A DNA stretch of 53,952 bases, from contig JAISUD010000026.1 in the NCBI GenBank assembly GCA_031272265.1, positions 1 to 53,952 of the forward strand, written 5' to 3'. This DNA is from Endomicrobium sp. (GTDB taxonomy: Bacteria; Elusimicrobiota; Endomicrobiia; Endomicrobiales; Endomicrobiaceae). The notes beneath the pieces were generated by a model. It ran no database searches, was not told the origin of the DNA, and saw nothing but the letters and a program-made list of their open reading frames with translations. The position numbers were made by a program, and so were the translations under genes. This document shows, one piece after another, positions 30,090-39,646 of the stretch; the first letter of the stretch is position 1, and every line of letters starts with the position of its first letter.

Positions 30090-31034
30090 TTAACAGAAAC
30101 TATCACCTACTGAAAGTTGTCCGCTTTGAATAAAATTCCAAGCGCGCATAGCAGATCTGCTTTCAAGTTTTATTTCTACAACTAGAATCCTCCCTGTGGT
30201 ACACGACACCGTAAAGCCCTTATTTTTTTCTATAGAATATATAACACCGACGTCATTATTCAAAGAATCGGCATCAAATATTTCTATTTCAATAAATTTA
30301 ATTCTTTTACCCTTAAATTTGCCGCTTGAAACTATCGAGTATATTCCGGGCCAAAGGTATAAACCTCTAAACTGATTGTATATAATGGCCGCACTTTTAT
30401 TCCAGTTAACCAATCCGTCTTCTTTTTTCAAAGACGGCGCAAAACTCGGCGCACCAGTTTGAGGAACTGCTTTATACTCGCCATTTTTAAAAAACTCAAG
30501 AGTTTTATTCATAGCAATTATGCCTAAATGGATAAGTTTGTTGAGCAAAGTTTCAGCATTATCTTTCACATTTACGGTAAGTTTTTCCTGAACTATTATA
30601 TCGCCGGCGTCAAGAACGTTTCCGATATAAAAAGAAGATACACCTGTTTCAGTTTCTCCGTTGCATAAAGCACGCTGGACAGGAGAAGAACCTCTGTATT
30701 TAGGCAGAAGCGAAAAATGTATATTAAAAGTTTTATATTTGGGAAGATTAAAAACACTCTCTGGGATAATTTTACCGTAAGCTACGACAACGCCTGCGTC
30801 TGCGCTAAAACTCTTTATTTTCCCGACAATATCAGGCGTAAATTTTTCGGTTTGCATAAAATTGACGCTATTTTCAATAGCATAAACTTTCACCGGCGGG
30901 GCAATAAATTTTTGACTTCTAAACGCGGGTTTGTCGGGTTTTGTTATAACCAAAATTTCGTGATCGTTTTTATGCAATTCTTCAAGATAACTTTTTGAAA
31001 TAATAGACGTGCCAAAAAATAATATCTTCACCAC
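30090..31034 (-). CDS. fmt: Methionyl-tRNA formyltransferase
   Basis: NIHFSLLPKYRGSSPVQRAL. Confidence 0.96.
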   Translation of the reverse strand: MVKILFFGTSIISKSYLEELHKNDHEILVITKPDKPAFRSQKFIAPPVKVYAIENSVNFMQTEKFTPDIVGKIKSFSADAGVVVAYGKIIPESVFNLPKYKTFNIHFSLLPKYRGSSPVQRALCNGETETGVSSFYIGNVLDAGDIIVQEKLTVNVKDNAETLLNKLIHLGIIAMNKTLEFFKNGEYKAVPQTGAPSFAPSLKKEDGLVNWNKSAAIIYNQFRGLYLWPGIYSIVSSGKFKGKRIKFIEIEIFDADSLNNDVGVIYSIEKNKGFTVSCTTGRILVVEIKLESRSAMRAWNFIQSGQLSVGDSFC

Positions 31035-31537
31035 TTACCTGTCTTCATATTTCTTTTTATCTTCCTTTCAATAAACTTTCTTCTCCATTCCTGAAGATAA
31101 TCTATAAAAAGTTTCGCGTCCAAATGATCTATCTCATGCTGTATGATTCTAGACAGAAAACCCTGCGCTTTAATCTCCTGCATTTTCTCTTTTAAATCAA
31201 TATAGCGTGCGATAATGTTTTCATAACGCTTTATGTTTTCGTAAAAACCAGGGAAAGACAGACAGCCTTCCTCGCCGGATATTTTGTTTTCGCATAAAAC
31301 AATCACAGGATTTATCATAATAATCGGCGATTTTCTATTTATGTCCGCGTTAACGATGCAAAGTCTTAATGATACCCCCACTTGAGGAGCAGCAAGTCCC
31401 ACACCGGGAGTCGAATACATTGTTTCAAGCATATCGTAGGCAAGCTTCTTTACTCTGTCGTCAATTTCCGAAATAGTCTCTGTTTTTTTTCTTAAAACAG
31501 GATCACCATATTTTCTTATTTTGAGCGTTGTCGTCAT
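31028..31537 (-). CDS. def: Peptide deformylase
   Basis: GVGLAAPQVG, EEGCLSFPG, QHEIDHLDA. Confidence 0.95.
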   Translation of the reverse strand: MTTTLKIRKYGDPVLRKKTETISEIDDRVKKLAYDMLETMYSTPGVGLAAPQVGVSLRLCIVNADINRKSPIIMINPVIVLCENKISGEEGCLSFPGFYENIKRYENIIARYIDLKEKMQEIKAQGFLSRIIQHEIDHLDAKLFIDYLQEWRRKFIERKIKRNMKTGKW

Positions 31538-31721
31538 GAAATAATATTGTTGCTTTAAAATATAAAATTCTATTTGATAAAATAAAGGAAAAATAACACA
31601 ACCGCTGGAAACTTATGAGAGACAACACTTAAAGCAAACCACTGCTCACTGCGTATAACGTGTGCCGTAAAGTACGACATATTTCAAAAAATTAGAATAA
31701 TTCTCTCTCTTTATTTTAAAA

Positions 31722-31794
31722 TGGGCAGTGCAGGACTTGAACCTGCGACCTTTTCCTTGTAAGAGAAATGCTCTTCCACCTGAGCTAACTGCCC
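31722..31794 (-). tRNA. tRNA-Val(UAC)
   Basis: GGGCAGTTAGCTCAGGTGGAAGAGCATTTCTCTTACAAGGAAAAGGTCGCAGGTTCAAGTCCTGCACTGCCCA; 7-bp acceptor, D and T arms pair; anticodon TAC. Confidence 0.93.
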
Positions 31795-31903
31795 CGAGTT
31801 AAAGAACTTTTACAAACCTCAATTAAAACCGCTGAGGATTAAGGACATAAAATAAACAAAAATAGAATATTTTTTTATTTACACTTCCACCACTGGAAAA
31901 TAT

Positions 31904-33196
31904 TCATTTAAAAATTCTTTTAAAAATATAATCAACATTCTTAAGTTGCGAATTGACGTTGCAGTTTCTTCTTATTTCTTCTGCACTCAAATGCTTTTCT
32001 ATATCTTGATTTTTTAAACATGCTTCTTCAATAGATATTTTACTATTTCTCGCGTCAAAAGATACAGTTTGAACTATAGAATAAGCCTTTTCTCTTGAAA
32101 TTCCTTTATCCACAAGAGAAAGTAACAAAGTACCCGAAAAAATAACGTCTTTTGTTTTATCTAAATTTGCCTGCATATTTTCAGGATAAACATTAAGCCC
32201 TGACAACAAAGCTTGCATTCTAACAAGCATATAATGCAAAGCTATAGAAGCGTCCGGAAGCATAATCCTTTCTGTAGATGAATGACTTATATCGCGTTCG
32301 TGCCATAGCGCGATATTCTCCATTGCAGTCATGGCATAACCTCTAAGCAATCTCGCCAATCCACATATATTCTCAGAAATTATTGGATTTCTCTTATGAG
32401 GCATCGCCGAAGAACCTTTTTGCCCTTTAGTAAAAGGCTCTTCAACTTCTATTACCTCAGTTCTTTGCAAATGTCTTATTTCAGTTGCAATTCTTTCAAG
32501 AGCAGTTCCTACATGAGCAAGAGTAGAAAAATAAATTGAATGCCTGTCACGAGGAATAACCTGCGTTGATACAGGCTCCGCTTTTAACCCCATCTTTTCG
32601 CATACATATTCCTCAACTCTCGGATCTAAATGCGCCATCGTACCTACAGCACCTGAAATTTTCCCATAACTTACAGTTTCAAGAGCAAAATTAAGCCTAT
32701 CTAGTGATCTTAAAATTTCAGAGTACCACGAAGCCGCTTTCAATCCAAACGTCGTAGGTTCTGCATGAACGCCGTGTGTCCTCCCCATTATGGGAGTCAT
32801 CTTGTATTTATTAGCTAAATCGCGTATTATAACGGCTAATTTCTTTGTTTCTTTAATAAGTAAACCTACTGCTTGTTTCAGTTGGGACCCAGTGGCAGTA
32901 TCCAAGACGTCAGAAGAAGTCATACCTAAATGCAAAAATCTGCCTTCAGAACCTATAGTTTCAACAACGGCAGTCAAAAAAGATATTACGTCGTGCTTAA
33001 CAGTAAATTCAATTTCATTGATTCTCTCAATATTAATTTTAGCTTTTTTCTTTATTAGCTCCACAGCTTCCCGAGGAACTGTACCGAATTCCGACATAGC
33101 TTCGGCGGCAAAAACTTCAACGTCTAGCATTTTCTTAAATCTGTTTTTGTCTGACCAAACCTCAGCCATTTCAGGCTTAGTATAACGCGGTATCAT
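31904..33196 (-). CDS. purB: Adenylosuccinate lyase
   Basis: LGMTSSDVLDTA, KGSSAMPHKRNPI. Confidence 0.97.
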   Translation of the reverse strand: MIPRYTKPEMAEVWSDKNRFKKMLDVEVFAAEAMSEFGTVPREAVELIKKKAKINIERINEIEFTVKHDVISFLTAVVETIGSEGRFLHLGMTSSDVLDTATGSQLKQAVGLLIKETKKLAVIIRDLANKYKMTPIMGRTHGVHAEPTTFGLKAASWYSEILRSLDRLNFALETVSYGKISGAVGTMAHLDPRVEEYVCEKMGLKAEPVSTQVIPRDRHSIYFSTLAHVGTALERIATEIRHLQRTEVIEVEEPFTKGQKGSSAMPHKRNPIISENICGLARLLRGYAMTAMENIALWHERDISHSSTERIMLPDASIALHYMLVRMQALLSGLNVYPENMQANLDKTKDVIFSGTLLLSLVDKGISREKAYSIVQTVSFDARNSKISIEEACLKNQDIEKHLSAEEIRRNCNVNSQLKNVDYIFKRIFK

Positions 33197-33283
33197 CTTC
33201 TTCTACCTCTTTTATCTTATGCTATAATTTAATTTCCCGCTTTTCATTCCTTACACCTTGTTTAATTATCATTGAATATATTT

Positions 33284-33883
33284 CTAAAATTTATCCAAAT
33301 CTTCTATTAAAATCCTTATTGCTTTAGGATATATTTCGTGTTCTACAATCAGAACTTTTTCCGCAATATCTTGAGGCGTGTCATTTCCGCATATTTTAAC
33401 TTTTTGTTGTATTATTATTTTTCCCGTATCATAGTTTTCGTCCACAAAATGCACTGTTGCACCGGAGACTGTTTCTTTAGACTTTACAACAGCCTCGTGA
33501 ACATAATGACCATACATCCCCCTTCCGCCGAATTTAGGCAAAAGCGCTGGATGTATATTCAAAATTTTATTGCGGTAACTTTCTATTATTTCCCGTCCGA
33601 TAAGTCTTATATAGCCTGCAAGGCAGACAATATCTACTCTCACACTCTGAAGTTCTTTCAATATAATGTCATTAAAAGACTTTTCATCCTTAAAATTCTT
33701 TCTTTCTACACAAACGCTTTTTATATTCTCATTTGCCGCGCGTTTAAGAGCGTAAGCATTAGGATTATTTGAAATAACCAAAACAACTTCACCAAGTCCT
33801 TTTAAAATCCCTTTACTTGTAGAATCTATTATAGACTGCAAATTTGTTCCGCCGCCAGACGCTAAAACTCCAAGACGTTTCAT
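33284..33883 (-). CDS. purN: Phosphoribosylglycinamide formyltransferase
   Basis: LASGGGTNLQSI, LNIHPALLPKFGG, GATVHFVDENYDTG. Confidence 0.95.
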   Translation of the reverse strand: MKRLGVLASGGGTNLQSIIDSTSKGILKGLGEVVLVISNNPNAYALKRAANENIKSVCVERKNFKDEKSFNDIILKELQSVRVDIVCLAGYIRLIGREIIESYRNKILNIHPALLPKFGGRGMYGHYVHEAVVKSKETVSGATVHFVDENYDTGKIIIQQKVKICGNDTPQDIAEKVLIVEHEIYPKAIRILIEDLDKF

Positions 33884-34842
33884 ATGATTTCAACACCCTT
33901 TTCCCCTTTTTCAACGCAGCCTATTATTTTAGCCTTCTTAAAAAATTTTTTGATCTCTAAAGCAGTTTCGGAACGCGCTATTAAAACCATACCTATCCCC
34001 ATATTAAGAGTTCTGTAAATATCCATCTCAGGAACACTGCCTTTAGTCTGTATAACTTTAAAAATTTCAGGAACTTTCCACGACTTTTTCTCAATAACAA
34101 CTTTTACATTTTGAGGCAGAATTCTGCTTATTTTATCATAAAAACTTCCACCTGTAATGTGAGCGATGCCAACTATATTTTGTTTATCTGAGTTAAATTT
34201 CGCAAGAACCGCAAGAACTTCTTTAACATAAATTCTCGTAGGAGCGAAAAGCTGTCTTGAATATTCTTTTAATTCACCGTCTGAAAAAATCTTTTTTATA
34301 AGAGAATACCCGTTCGAATGTGGTCCGCTTGACGGCAAACCTATTACAATATTTCCCGCTTTTATTTTAGTTCCGTTTATTTCTTTCCCCTTTTCAATTA
34401 TACCGACTGAAAAACCCGCTAAATCGTATTCCCCATCTCTATAAAACCCGGGCATTTCAGCAGTTTCTCCGCCAATAAGCTGCGAACCCGATATTTCGCA
34501 TCCTTTGGCTATACCCTTAATAACTTGTTCCGCTTGCTCTATATCCAGTTTTCCGCAAGCAAAATAATCTAAAAAGAAAAGAGGCTTAGCCCCTACGCAT
34601 ATTAAATCGTTGACATTCATTGCAACCAGATCTATTCCCACAGTGTTATGCTTATTCAATATAAACGCAAGCTTCAGTTTCGTACCTACGCCGTCAGTTG
34701 AGCTCACAAGATTATATTTCGTTCCGTTGATAGGAAACAACCCACCGAAACCGCCAATCTTCGGAAGCTTCTTTTTGAGTTTTTTTACAAGTTTATTTCC
34801 GGCATCAATATCTACACCGGCTTCCTTGTATGTTATAGTCAT
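33880..34842 (-). CDS. purM: Phosphoribosylformylglycinamidine cyclo-ligase
   Basis: TYKEAGVDIDAGN, STDGVGTKLKLA, GGETAEMPGFY. Confidence 0.97.
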   Translation of the reverse strand: MTITYKEAGVDIDAGNKLVKKLKKKLPKIGGFGGLFPINGTKYNLVSSTDGVGTKLKLAFILNKHNTVGIDLVAMNVNDLICVGAKPLFFLDYFACGKLDIEQAEQVIKGIAKGCEISGSQLIGGETAEMPGFYRDGEYDLAGFSVGIIEKGKEINGTKIKAGNIVIGLPSSGPHSNGYSLIKKIFSDGELKEYSRQLFAPTRIYVKEVLAVLAKFNSDKQNIVGIAHITGGSFYDKISRILPQNVKVVIEKKSWKVPEIFKVIQTKGSVPEMDIYRTLNMGIGMVLIARSETALEIKKFFKKAKIIGCVEKGEKGVEII

Positions 34843-35084
34843 ATTAATTATCTCCTATAAATCCATAATAAGCGCAATGCTTATCCAGCAAAAACATAAC
34901 CTTCATTCCGCCTCTCACTAGGATTTATTTTCATATCTCAATTACGCTGTAAACCGCCACGAATGTTAAAACAACTTAAAATTAATATTCTGTGCGTGCA
35001 AACAAAAACAGCACTTTACCCTCTCTCTAAAACTTATATATACCGGTCTCCCAAACAACCGCTTTTTTTATAATACTTCCAAAA

Positions 35085-36323
35085 TTATTCTCTGCTACCG
35101 GGCTTTACGGCAATACTTCCCGATCTGCACATAGGACAATCATCTTCTTTATAATTTTTCACTTCAAGCGTCAAAATAGAAAATTTAGGAACTCCGAAAT
35201 CAGCTTTCCCCGCACTTCTATCAACAAGAGAAACAACACCGACTACCACAGCACCTGTAGGCTCAATAGAATCTATAACTTCTTTAGCAGAAAGTCCTGT
35301 TGTTATAACATCTTCAGCCACCAAAATTTTCTCGTCAGTGTTTAATGAAAACCCTCTTCTTAAACTGACTACGCCGTCAATTCTCTCGGTAAACACTGAC
35401 CGAACACCTAAAACTTTCCCTATTTCATAGCCTATAACAATGCCTCCGATAGCAGGAGAAACGACAACATCAACTTTTATATTGTTTTCTTTGATTTTAT
35501 TTGCAAGTTCTCTGGCTAATCTTGCAGTGTCCCTGGGATTTTGCAAAATCAGAGCAGATTGAAAATATGTATCTGAATGAAGTCCACTTGTCAGTCTGAA
35601 ATGTCCGCTTAAAAGAGCTTTGTTTCTTTTAAATAACTCTTTAAGCCCAATAAGCTCGTTCTCTTCTATCTCTTCCATCTTTTTCATTTCTGACTTTTTA
35701 AGGAACATATTTTTTGTTCCCCAATATATCAAAATAAGACCCACGCCTACATTAAGCCCTTTCACAATAAAAACGGGTAAAAACGCGCCTATAAAGTGAC
35801 CGATTAAAATTACACAAGACATAAATATCGGTGTCGCCAGCATAAAACCACCTGCAAAAGCAAACGTCTCTTCCATCTTCTTCATATTACGTTTGATTAT
35901 TTCACGCGAAAATATTCCTATGGTAAACAAAATAGTAATAGGATTCGCCAGATCTAACGTCATCAAAGTAAAAAATAAAGTTTTTCCTTTAATAACGGGG
36001 TTAGCTCCTCCTATTATAACTTCTACTACAAAATATACTCCAACCGATATTAATACAAGACCGATAACAATATCAAAAAAACGCTGATATCGTTCCATTT
36101 TTTTTATAAAAGCAGATATTGAAAAAACAGCCAAGCTGACATATATAAGATCAACGACCGATAAACCTAAAATACCTACAAGCATTTGGCTGATCGGCAA
36201 AGACAATGACAAACGAAAAATCAGCATGCAAACAGGCCCTATACCGCCAAGCTGTAGCATAAGCCCGAGCTTTAATCCATCACGCAATAAACTATTACTT
36301 CTATCTTTTACATTATTCATCAT
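35085..36323 (-). CDS. pyrE: LysE-like membrane transporter domain fused to orotate phosphoribosyltransferase
   Basis: One 412-aa ORF: ~205-aa multi-TM N-terminus, then PyrE (HFRLTSGLHSDTYFQ, VLVAEDVITTG-type PRPP loop seen as ILVAEDVITTGLSAKE, CPMCRSGSIAVKPGSRE). Confidence 0.88.
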   Translation of the reverse strand: MMNNVKDRSNSLLRDGLKLGLMLQLGGIGPVCMLIFRLSLSLPISQMLVGILGLSVVDLIYVSLAVFSISAFIKKMERYQRFFDIVIGLVLISVGVYFVVEVIIGGANPVIKGKTLFFTLMTLDLANPITILFTIGIFSREIIKRNMKKMEETFAFAGGFMLATPIFMSCVILIGHFIGAFLPVFIVKGLNVGVGLILIYWGTKNMFLKKSEMKKMEEIEENELIGLKELFKRNKALLSGHFRLTSGLHSDTYFQSALILQNPRDTARLARELANKIKENNIKVDVVVSPAIGGIVIGYEIGKVLGVRSVFTERIDGVVSLRRGFSLNTDEKILVAEDVITTGLSAKEVIDSIEPTGAVVVGVVSLVDRSAGKADFGVPKFSILTLEVKNYKEDDCPMCRSGSIAVKPGSRE

Positions 36324-36327
36324 TTTA

Positions 36328-36969
36328 TCACCCTATCATTCTATTATAAATAATTCTCACAGTCTCAGTTGGATCCACAGTATCCAATATGGGTCTGCCA
36401 ACAACTATAAAATCCGCACCCTCCTTAATTGCAACTTCCGGAGTTGCCACTCTTTTTTGATCGTCGTCAACTTTTTCTAATCTGATTCCGGGAGTTATAA
36501 CGTCAAATTCTCTGCCACACTCTTTTTTTATAAGTGCTATCTCCAAAGGCGATGATATTACACCGTCTACCCCGCAAACCTTTGCAAGTTTTGCTCTTTT
36601 TATAACTTCTTTTCTATTCGCTACCTGACTCGTTAAAACCGTCACCGCCCATATTTTCGGTCTGTTTTTTACAGATGCTGCAGCCCTAAGCATATCCTCT
36701 CCCCCGACTGAATGCACAGTTAAACTAAAAACACCGAGTTCTCTGGCAGACTCAATAGCGCGCTTTACAGTAGCAGGTATATCATGGAACTTTAGATCTA
36801 AAAATATCTCTTTCCCATTGTCTTTTATCATCTTCACTATCTCTTCACCACATCGTAAAAGCAATATAGGACCTAATTTATAAACATCAACATAAGAAGC
36901 TGTTTCTTTTACAAGTTTTTCAGCTTTATTAAAGTCGCAGACGTCAAGAGCAAGTATTATTTTCTTCAT
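36328..36969 (-). CDS. pyrF: Orotidine 5'-phosphate decarboxylase
   Basis: ILALDVCDF, IFLDLKFHDIPATV. Confidence 0.96.
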   Translation of the reverse strand: MKKIILALDVCDFNKAEKLVKETASYVDVYKLGPILLLRCGEEIVKMIKDNGKEIFLDLKFHDIPATVKRAIESARELGVFSLTVHSVGGEDMLRAAASVKNRPKIWAVTVLTSQVANRKEVIKRAKLAKVCGVDGVISSPLEIALIKKECGREFDVITPGIRLEKVDDDQKRVATPEVAIKEGADFIVVGRPILDTVDPTETVRIIYNRMIG

Positions 36970-37021
36970 TTCTTACCTTCTCTTATTTACTTGAACTGCA
37001 CAACTAAGCTTAACACCCGCT

Positions 37022-37933
37022 TTAAACTTTATTGACAAAGCCAATTACGTCTTTTACTGATTTTATACCTTTTTCTTCTAGTATATTTTCAACTCCATAA
37101 ATAACTTTTACTAAATTCCTAGGAGAAACTAAACTTGAGCTTCCAACGCTGACAGCTCTTGCTCCCGCAAGAAGAAATTCAATAGCATCTTCGCTTGTTG
37201 TTATACCCCCACAGCCAATAATCGGCACTTTTATACTCTGGTAAGCGTCATAAACACAACGCACTGATATAGGTTTTATACAAGACCCCGAAATACCTCC
37301 TTTTAACGTAGAAAGTTTAGGCTTAAAAGTTTTAACGTCTATAGCCATCGCCGGATAAGTATTCGCAAGCGTTACTCCGTCAGCACCCGCGTTTTGCGCT
37401 GATAAGGCAACTTCCGCGATATCCGTCGCAAGTGGAGAAAGTTTTGCAATAACCGGCACCTTTGACACGCTTTTCACTTCTCTTACTATTTCTCGCAGCA
37501 AACACAAATCGTGGCAGATTATTTTTTTCCTCAGATTAGGACAAGACAAATTAAGTTCTATAGCTGATATACCGTTTTGTCCGTTTAATATCCTTACTGT
37601 TTCAACATATTCTTTAGTTACAGCTCCCGCCACGCTTACAATTACAGGCACACCAATTTTATTTAATTTTTCAAGCGGCTCTTCAACAAAAGCTTTAACT
37701 CCTATATTTTGTAGACCCACCGTATTTAACATTCCGGACTCAACTTCGGCGATCCTAGGCTGCAAATTGCCTTCTCGCGGTTCAAAAGTAATAGTTTTCG
37801 TCACAATAGCGCCAAGTTTTTGCAAAGGAATTAAGTCTGCTAGCTCATAACCATAGCCGAAAGTTCCAGATGCTGTAAGTATAGGATTTTTCAGTTTAAT
37901 TCCCGCAAAATCTATACTTAAATCAGGTTTCAT
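37022..37933 (-). CDS. pyrD: Dihydroorotate dehydrogenase (class 1B catalytic subunit)
   Basis: NPILTASGTFGYG, ELNLSCPN, adjacent (via RM cassette) to pyrK. Confidence 0.95.
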   Translation of the reverse strand: MKPDLSIDFAGIKLKNPILTASGTFGYGYELADLIPLQKLGAIVTKTITFEPREGNLQPRIAEVESGMLNTVGLQNIGVKAFVEEPLEKLNKIGVPVIVSVAGAVTKEYVETVRILNGQNGISAIELNLSCPNLRKKIICHDLCLLREIVREVKSVSKVPVIAKLSPLATDIAEVALSAQNAGADGVTLANTYPAMAIDVKTFKPKLSTLKGGISGSCIKPISVRCVYDAYQSIKVPIIGCGGITTSEDAIEFLLAGARAVSVGSSSLVSPRNLVKVIYGVENILEEKGIKSVKDVIGFVNKV

Positions 37934-37995
37934 TTCACCTTACCTATTTTAGACATATCTCAAAACTTCCCTTAAACTTAACACTTGCATTTTTT

Positions 37996-38814
37996 TCAAC
38001 GTTCTGAAAAAGCAAGCTGCACATAATCAACCTTGTCATTTCTAAGCTTTAACTTATAATTTTCTTTAATCACCCCATCGCTATCCAATCTGTCAATTAT
38101 CATATCATAATAGGATTTATGCAGTTCACTTGATACAAATTTTCTTCCTAATTTCTTACACAAAATAAGTTCAGAGCCTGATCCTCCAAACAATATTTGC
38201 ACCAAATCACCTTTTTTTGTTGAAGCATTTATCAACATTTCAACTAATTCCAGTGGAATTTGACAGGAATGGAAAGTTTTATCTTTAGATACATTTTTTA
38301 CCAAATCATAATACCACCACGAATAGGGCATGCGTCCTTTTGAACCGTTTATCATTCTGTGTCGTATTCTTCTATCCGTCGGATTTTGATACGGAACGAC
38401 AACCTGTTCCTTATAAAAATTATTATTTTCCGATTTTGTCGCATGTAATATTGATCTGTGCGCTGTCGTAAATTTTCTGTTAGAATGTCCTACGTTAGTA
38501 TTATAAACCCACACATAATCAAAGACTTTACAGGCGTTGTCATCTAAGTATTTCACCCTTAGATAAGCATTTTGTTTAGGATAATTTATCATAAACAAAT
38601 TGCCTCTCGGCTTTAATACTCTCATGCATTCCTGCGTCAATTCTATATACCAATTTATATACCTGTCCCATGTTTGAGTATATTTTACACCACTATAATC
38701 AATACCTACGTTATAATCCGGATCACCGTAAACCATATCCACTGAATTATCCGGAATTCTCTTCAATGTAACTAAAACATCTTCTTTAAATATTTTATTC
38801 TTAATTTTATCCAT
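37996..38814 (-). CDS. DNA methyltransferase (beta-class N6A/N4C) with atypical DPDY motif
   Basis: VYGDPDYNVGIDYSG near N-terminus; LFGGSGSELILCKKLGRKFVSSEL near C-terminus. Confidence 0.8.
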   Translation of the reverse strand: MDKIKNKIFKEDVLVTLKRIPDNSVDMVYGDPDYNVGIDYSGVKYTQTWDRYINWYIELTQECMRVLKPRGNLFMINYPKQNAYLRVKYLDDNACKVFDYVWVYNTNVGHSNRKFTTAHRSILHATKSENNNFYKEQVVVPYQNPTDRRIRHRMINGSKGRMPYSWWYYDLVKNVSKDKTFHSCQIPLELVEMLINASTKKGDLVQILFGGSGSELILCKKLGRKFVSSELHKSYYDMIIDRLDSDGVIKENYKLKLRNDKVDYVQLAFSER

Positions 38815-39628
38815 CGTTAAAGTCTTTTTTCTTCAAACAATACTCTTTCTTTTCAAGCAATTTTATACTCGTCATATCTAAAGGATTTTCAAATGTATAA
38901 TTATAAAGTCTAACTATAGAACTCCCCTTGTTTTTACGTCTAATAAGATAACAAGCAGTTAACTTTGTAATATTCAGTTCGTTCTTTTGTTTTAACTCGT
39001 AATAATATCTAAAAGGATTATACAACTGATAAAGATTAAAATTTTCCACCCAACTCTTCAGTTTAGCGTTTTTACCCTCAAAAATAGTAATATATCCTTT
39101 ATTTTCAAGCGTCAAATCTATTTCTATCTGCAAATTTCTAGATTCAAGCTTATCCTTGCCGATATAATATTCAAAAGAAACATTTCTTTTCCTCTCACTA
39201 TTATACATTTTTATAATGCTGTTATTATTAAAACTATGATCTTTGTAGAGAAAATCCCGTAAAATACCCTGATTATTTATAAGAGATAAAATACTTGATT
39301 CCGACGTAGAAAAATCATTTAAAATACTCGGCTTATATTGCCACTCAATAATTTCACAATTGTCTATCTTCTCAAAAGTATGATATATGTTATTTACGCC
39401 TCTTAAAAATTTGTGCTTACCGTTTCCTAAGTGAGCTATAAAATAGTCTTCTCCAACAACAGCATTCGGCAACTTGGACAAATCGTCTATTTTAGTCACA
39501 TCATACGGATTCGTAGTTGAACCACATTTTTCAACAACAGATTTCACTAACTCATTATCAAACTCAAAATTATCATTTATTTTACATATTTTGAATATTT
39601 CTTCTATTATTTGCTTTTTTGTTGTCAT
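38807..39628 (-). CDS. Putative type II restriction endonuclease (PD-(D/E)xK-like)
   Basis: Overlaps MTase start by 8 bp; LQIEIDLTLENKGYITIFEGKNAKLKSW resembles an E/D...EGK nuclease core. Confidence 0.5.
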   Translation of the reverse strand: MTTKKQIIEEIFKICKINDNFEFDNELVKSVVEKCGSTTNPYDVTKIDDLSKLPNAVVGEDYFIAHLGNGKHKFLRGVNNIYHTFEKIDNCEIIEWQYKPSILNDFSTSESSILSLINNQGILRDFLYKDHSFNNNSIIKMYNSERKRNVSFEYYIGKDKLESRNLQIEIDLTLENKGYITIFEGKNAKLKSWVENFNLYQLYNPFRYYYELKQKNELNITKLTACYLIRRKNKGSSIVRLYNYTFENPLDMTSIKLLEKKEYCLKKKDFNDG

Positions 39629-39646
39629 ATCTAAAACTTAATATTT

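Noticed and set aside
33338-33772. Plus-strand 144-aa ORF
   Set aside because: Antisense to purN.
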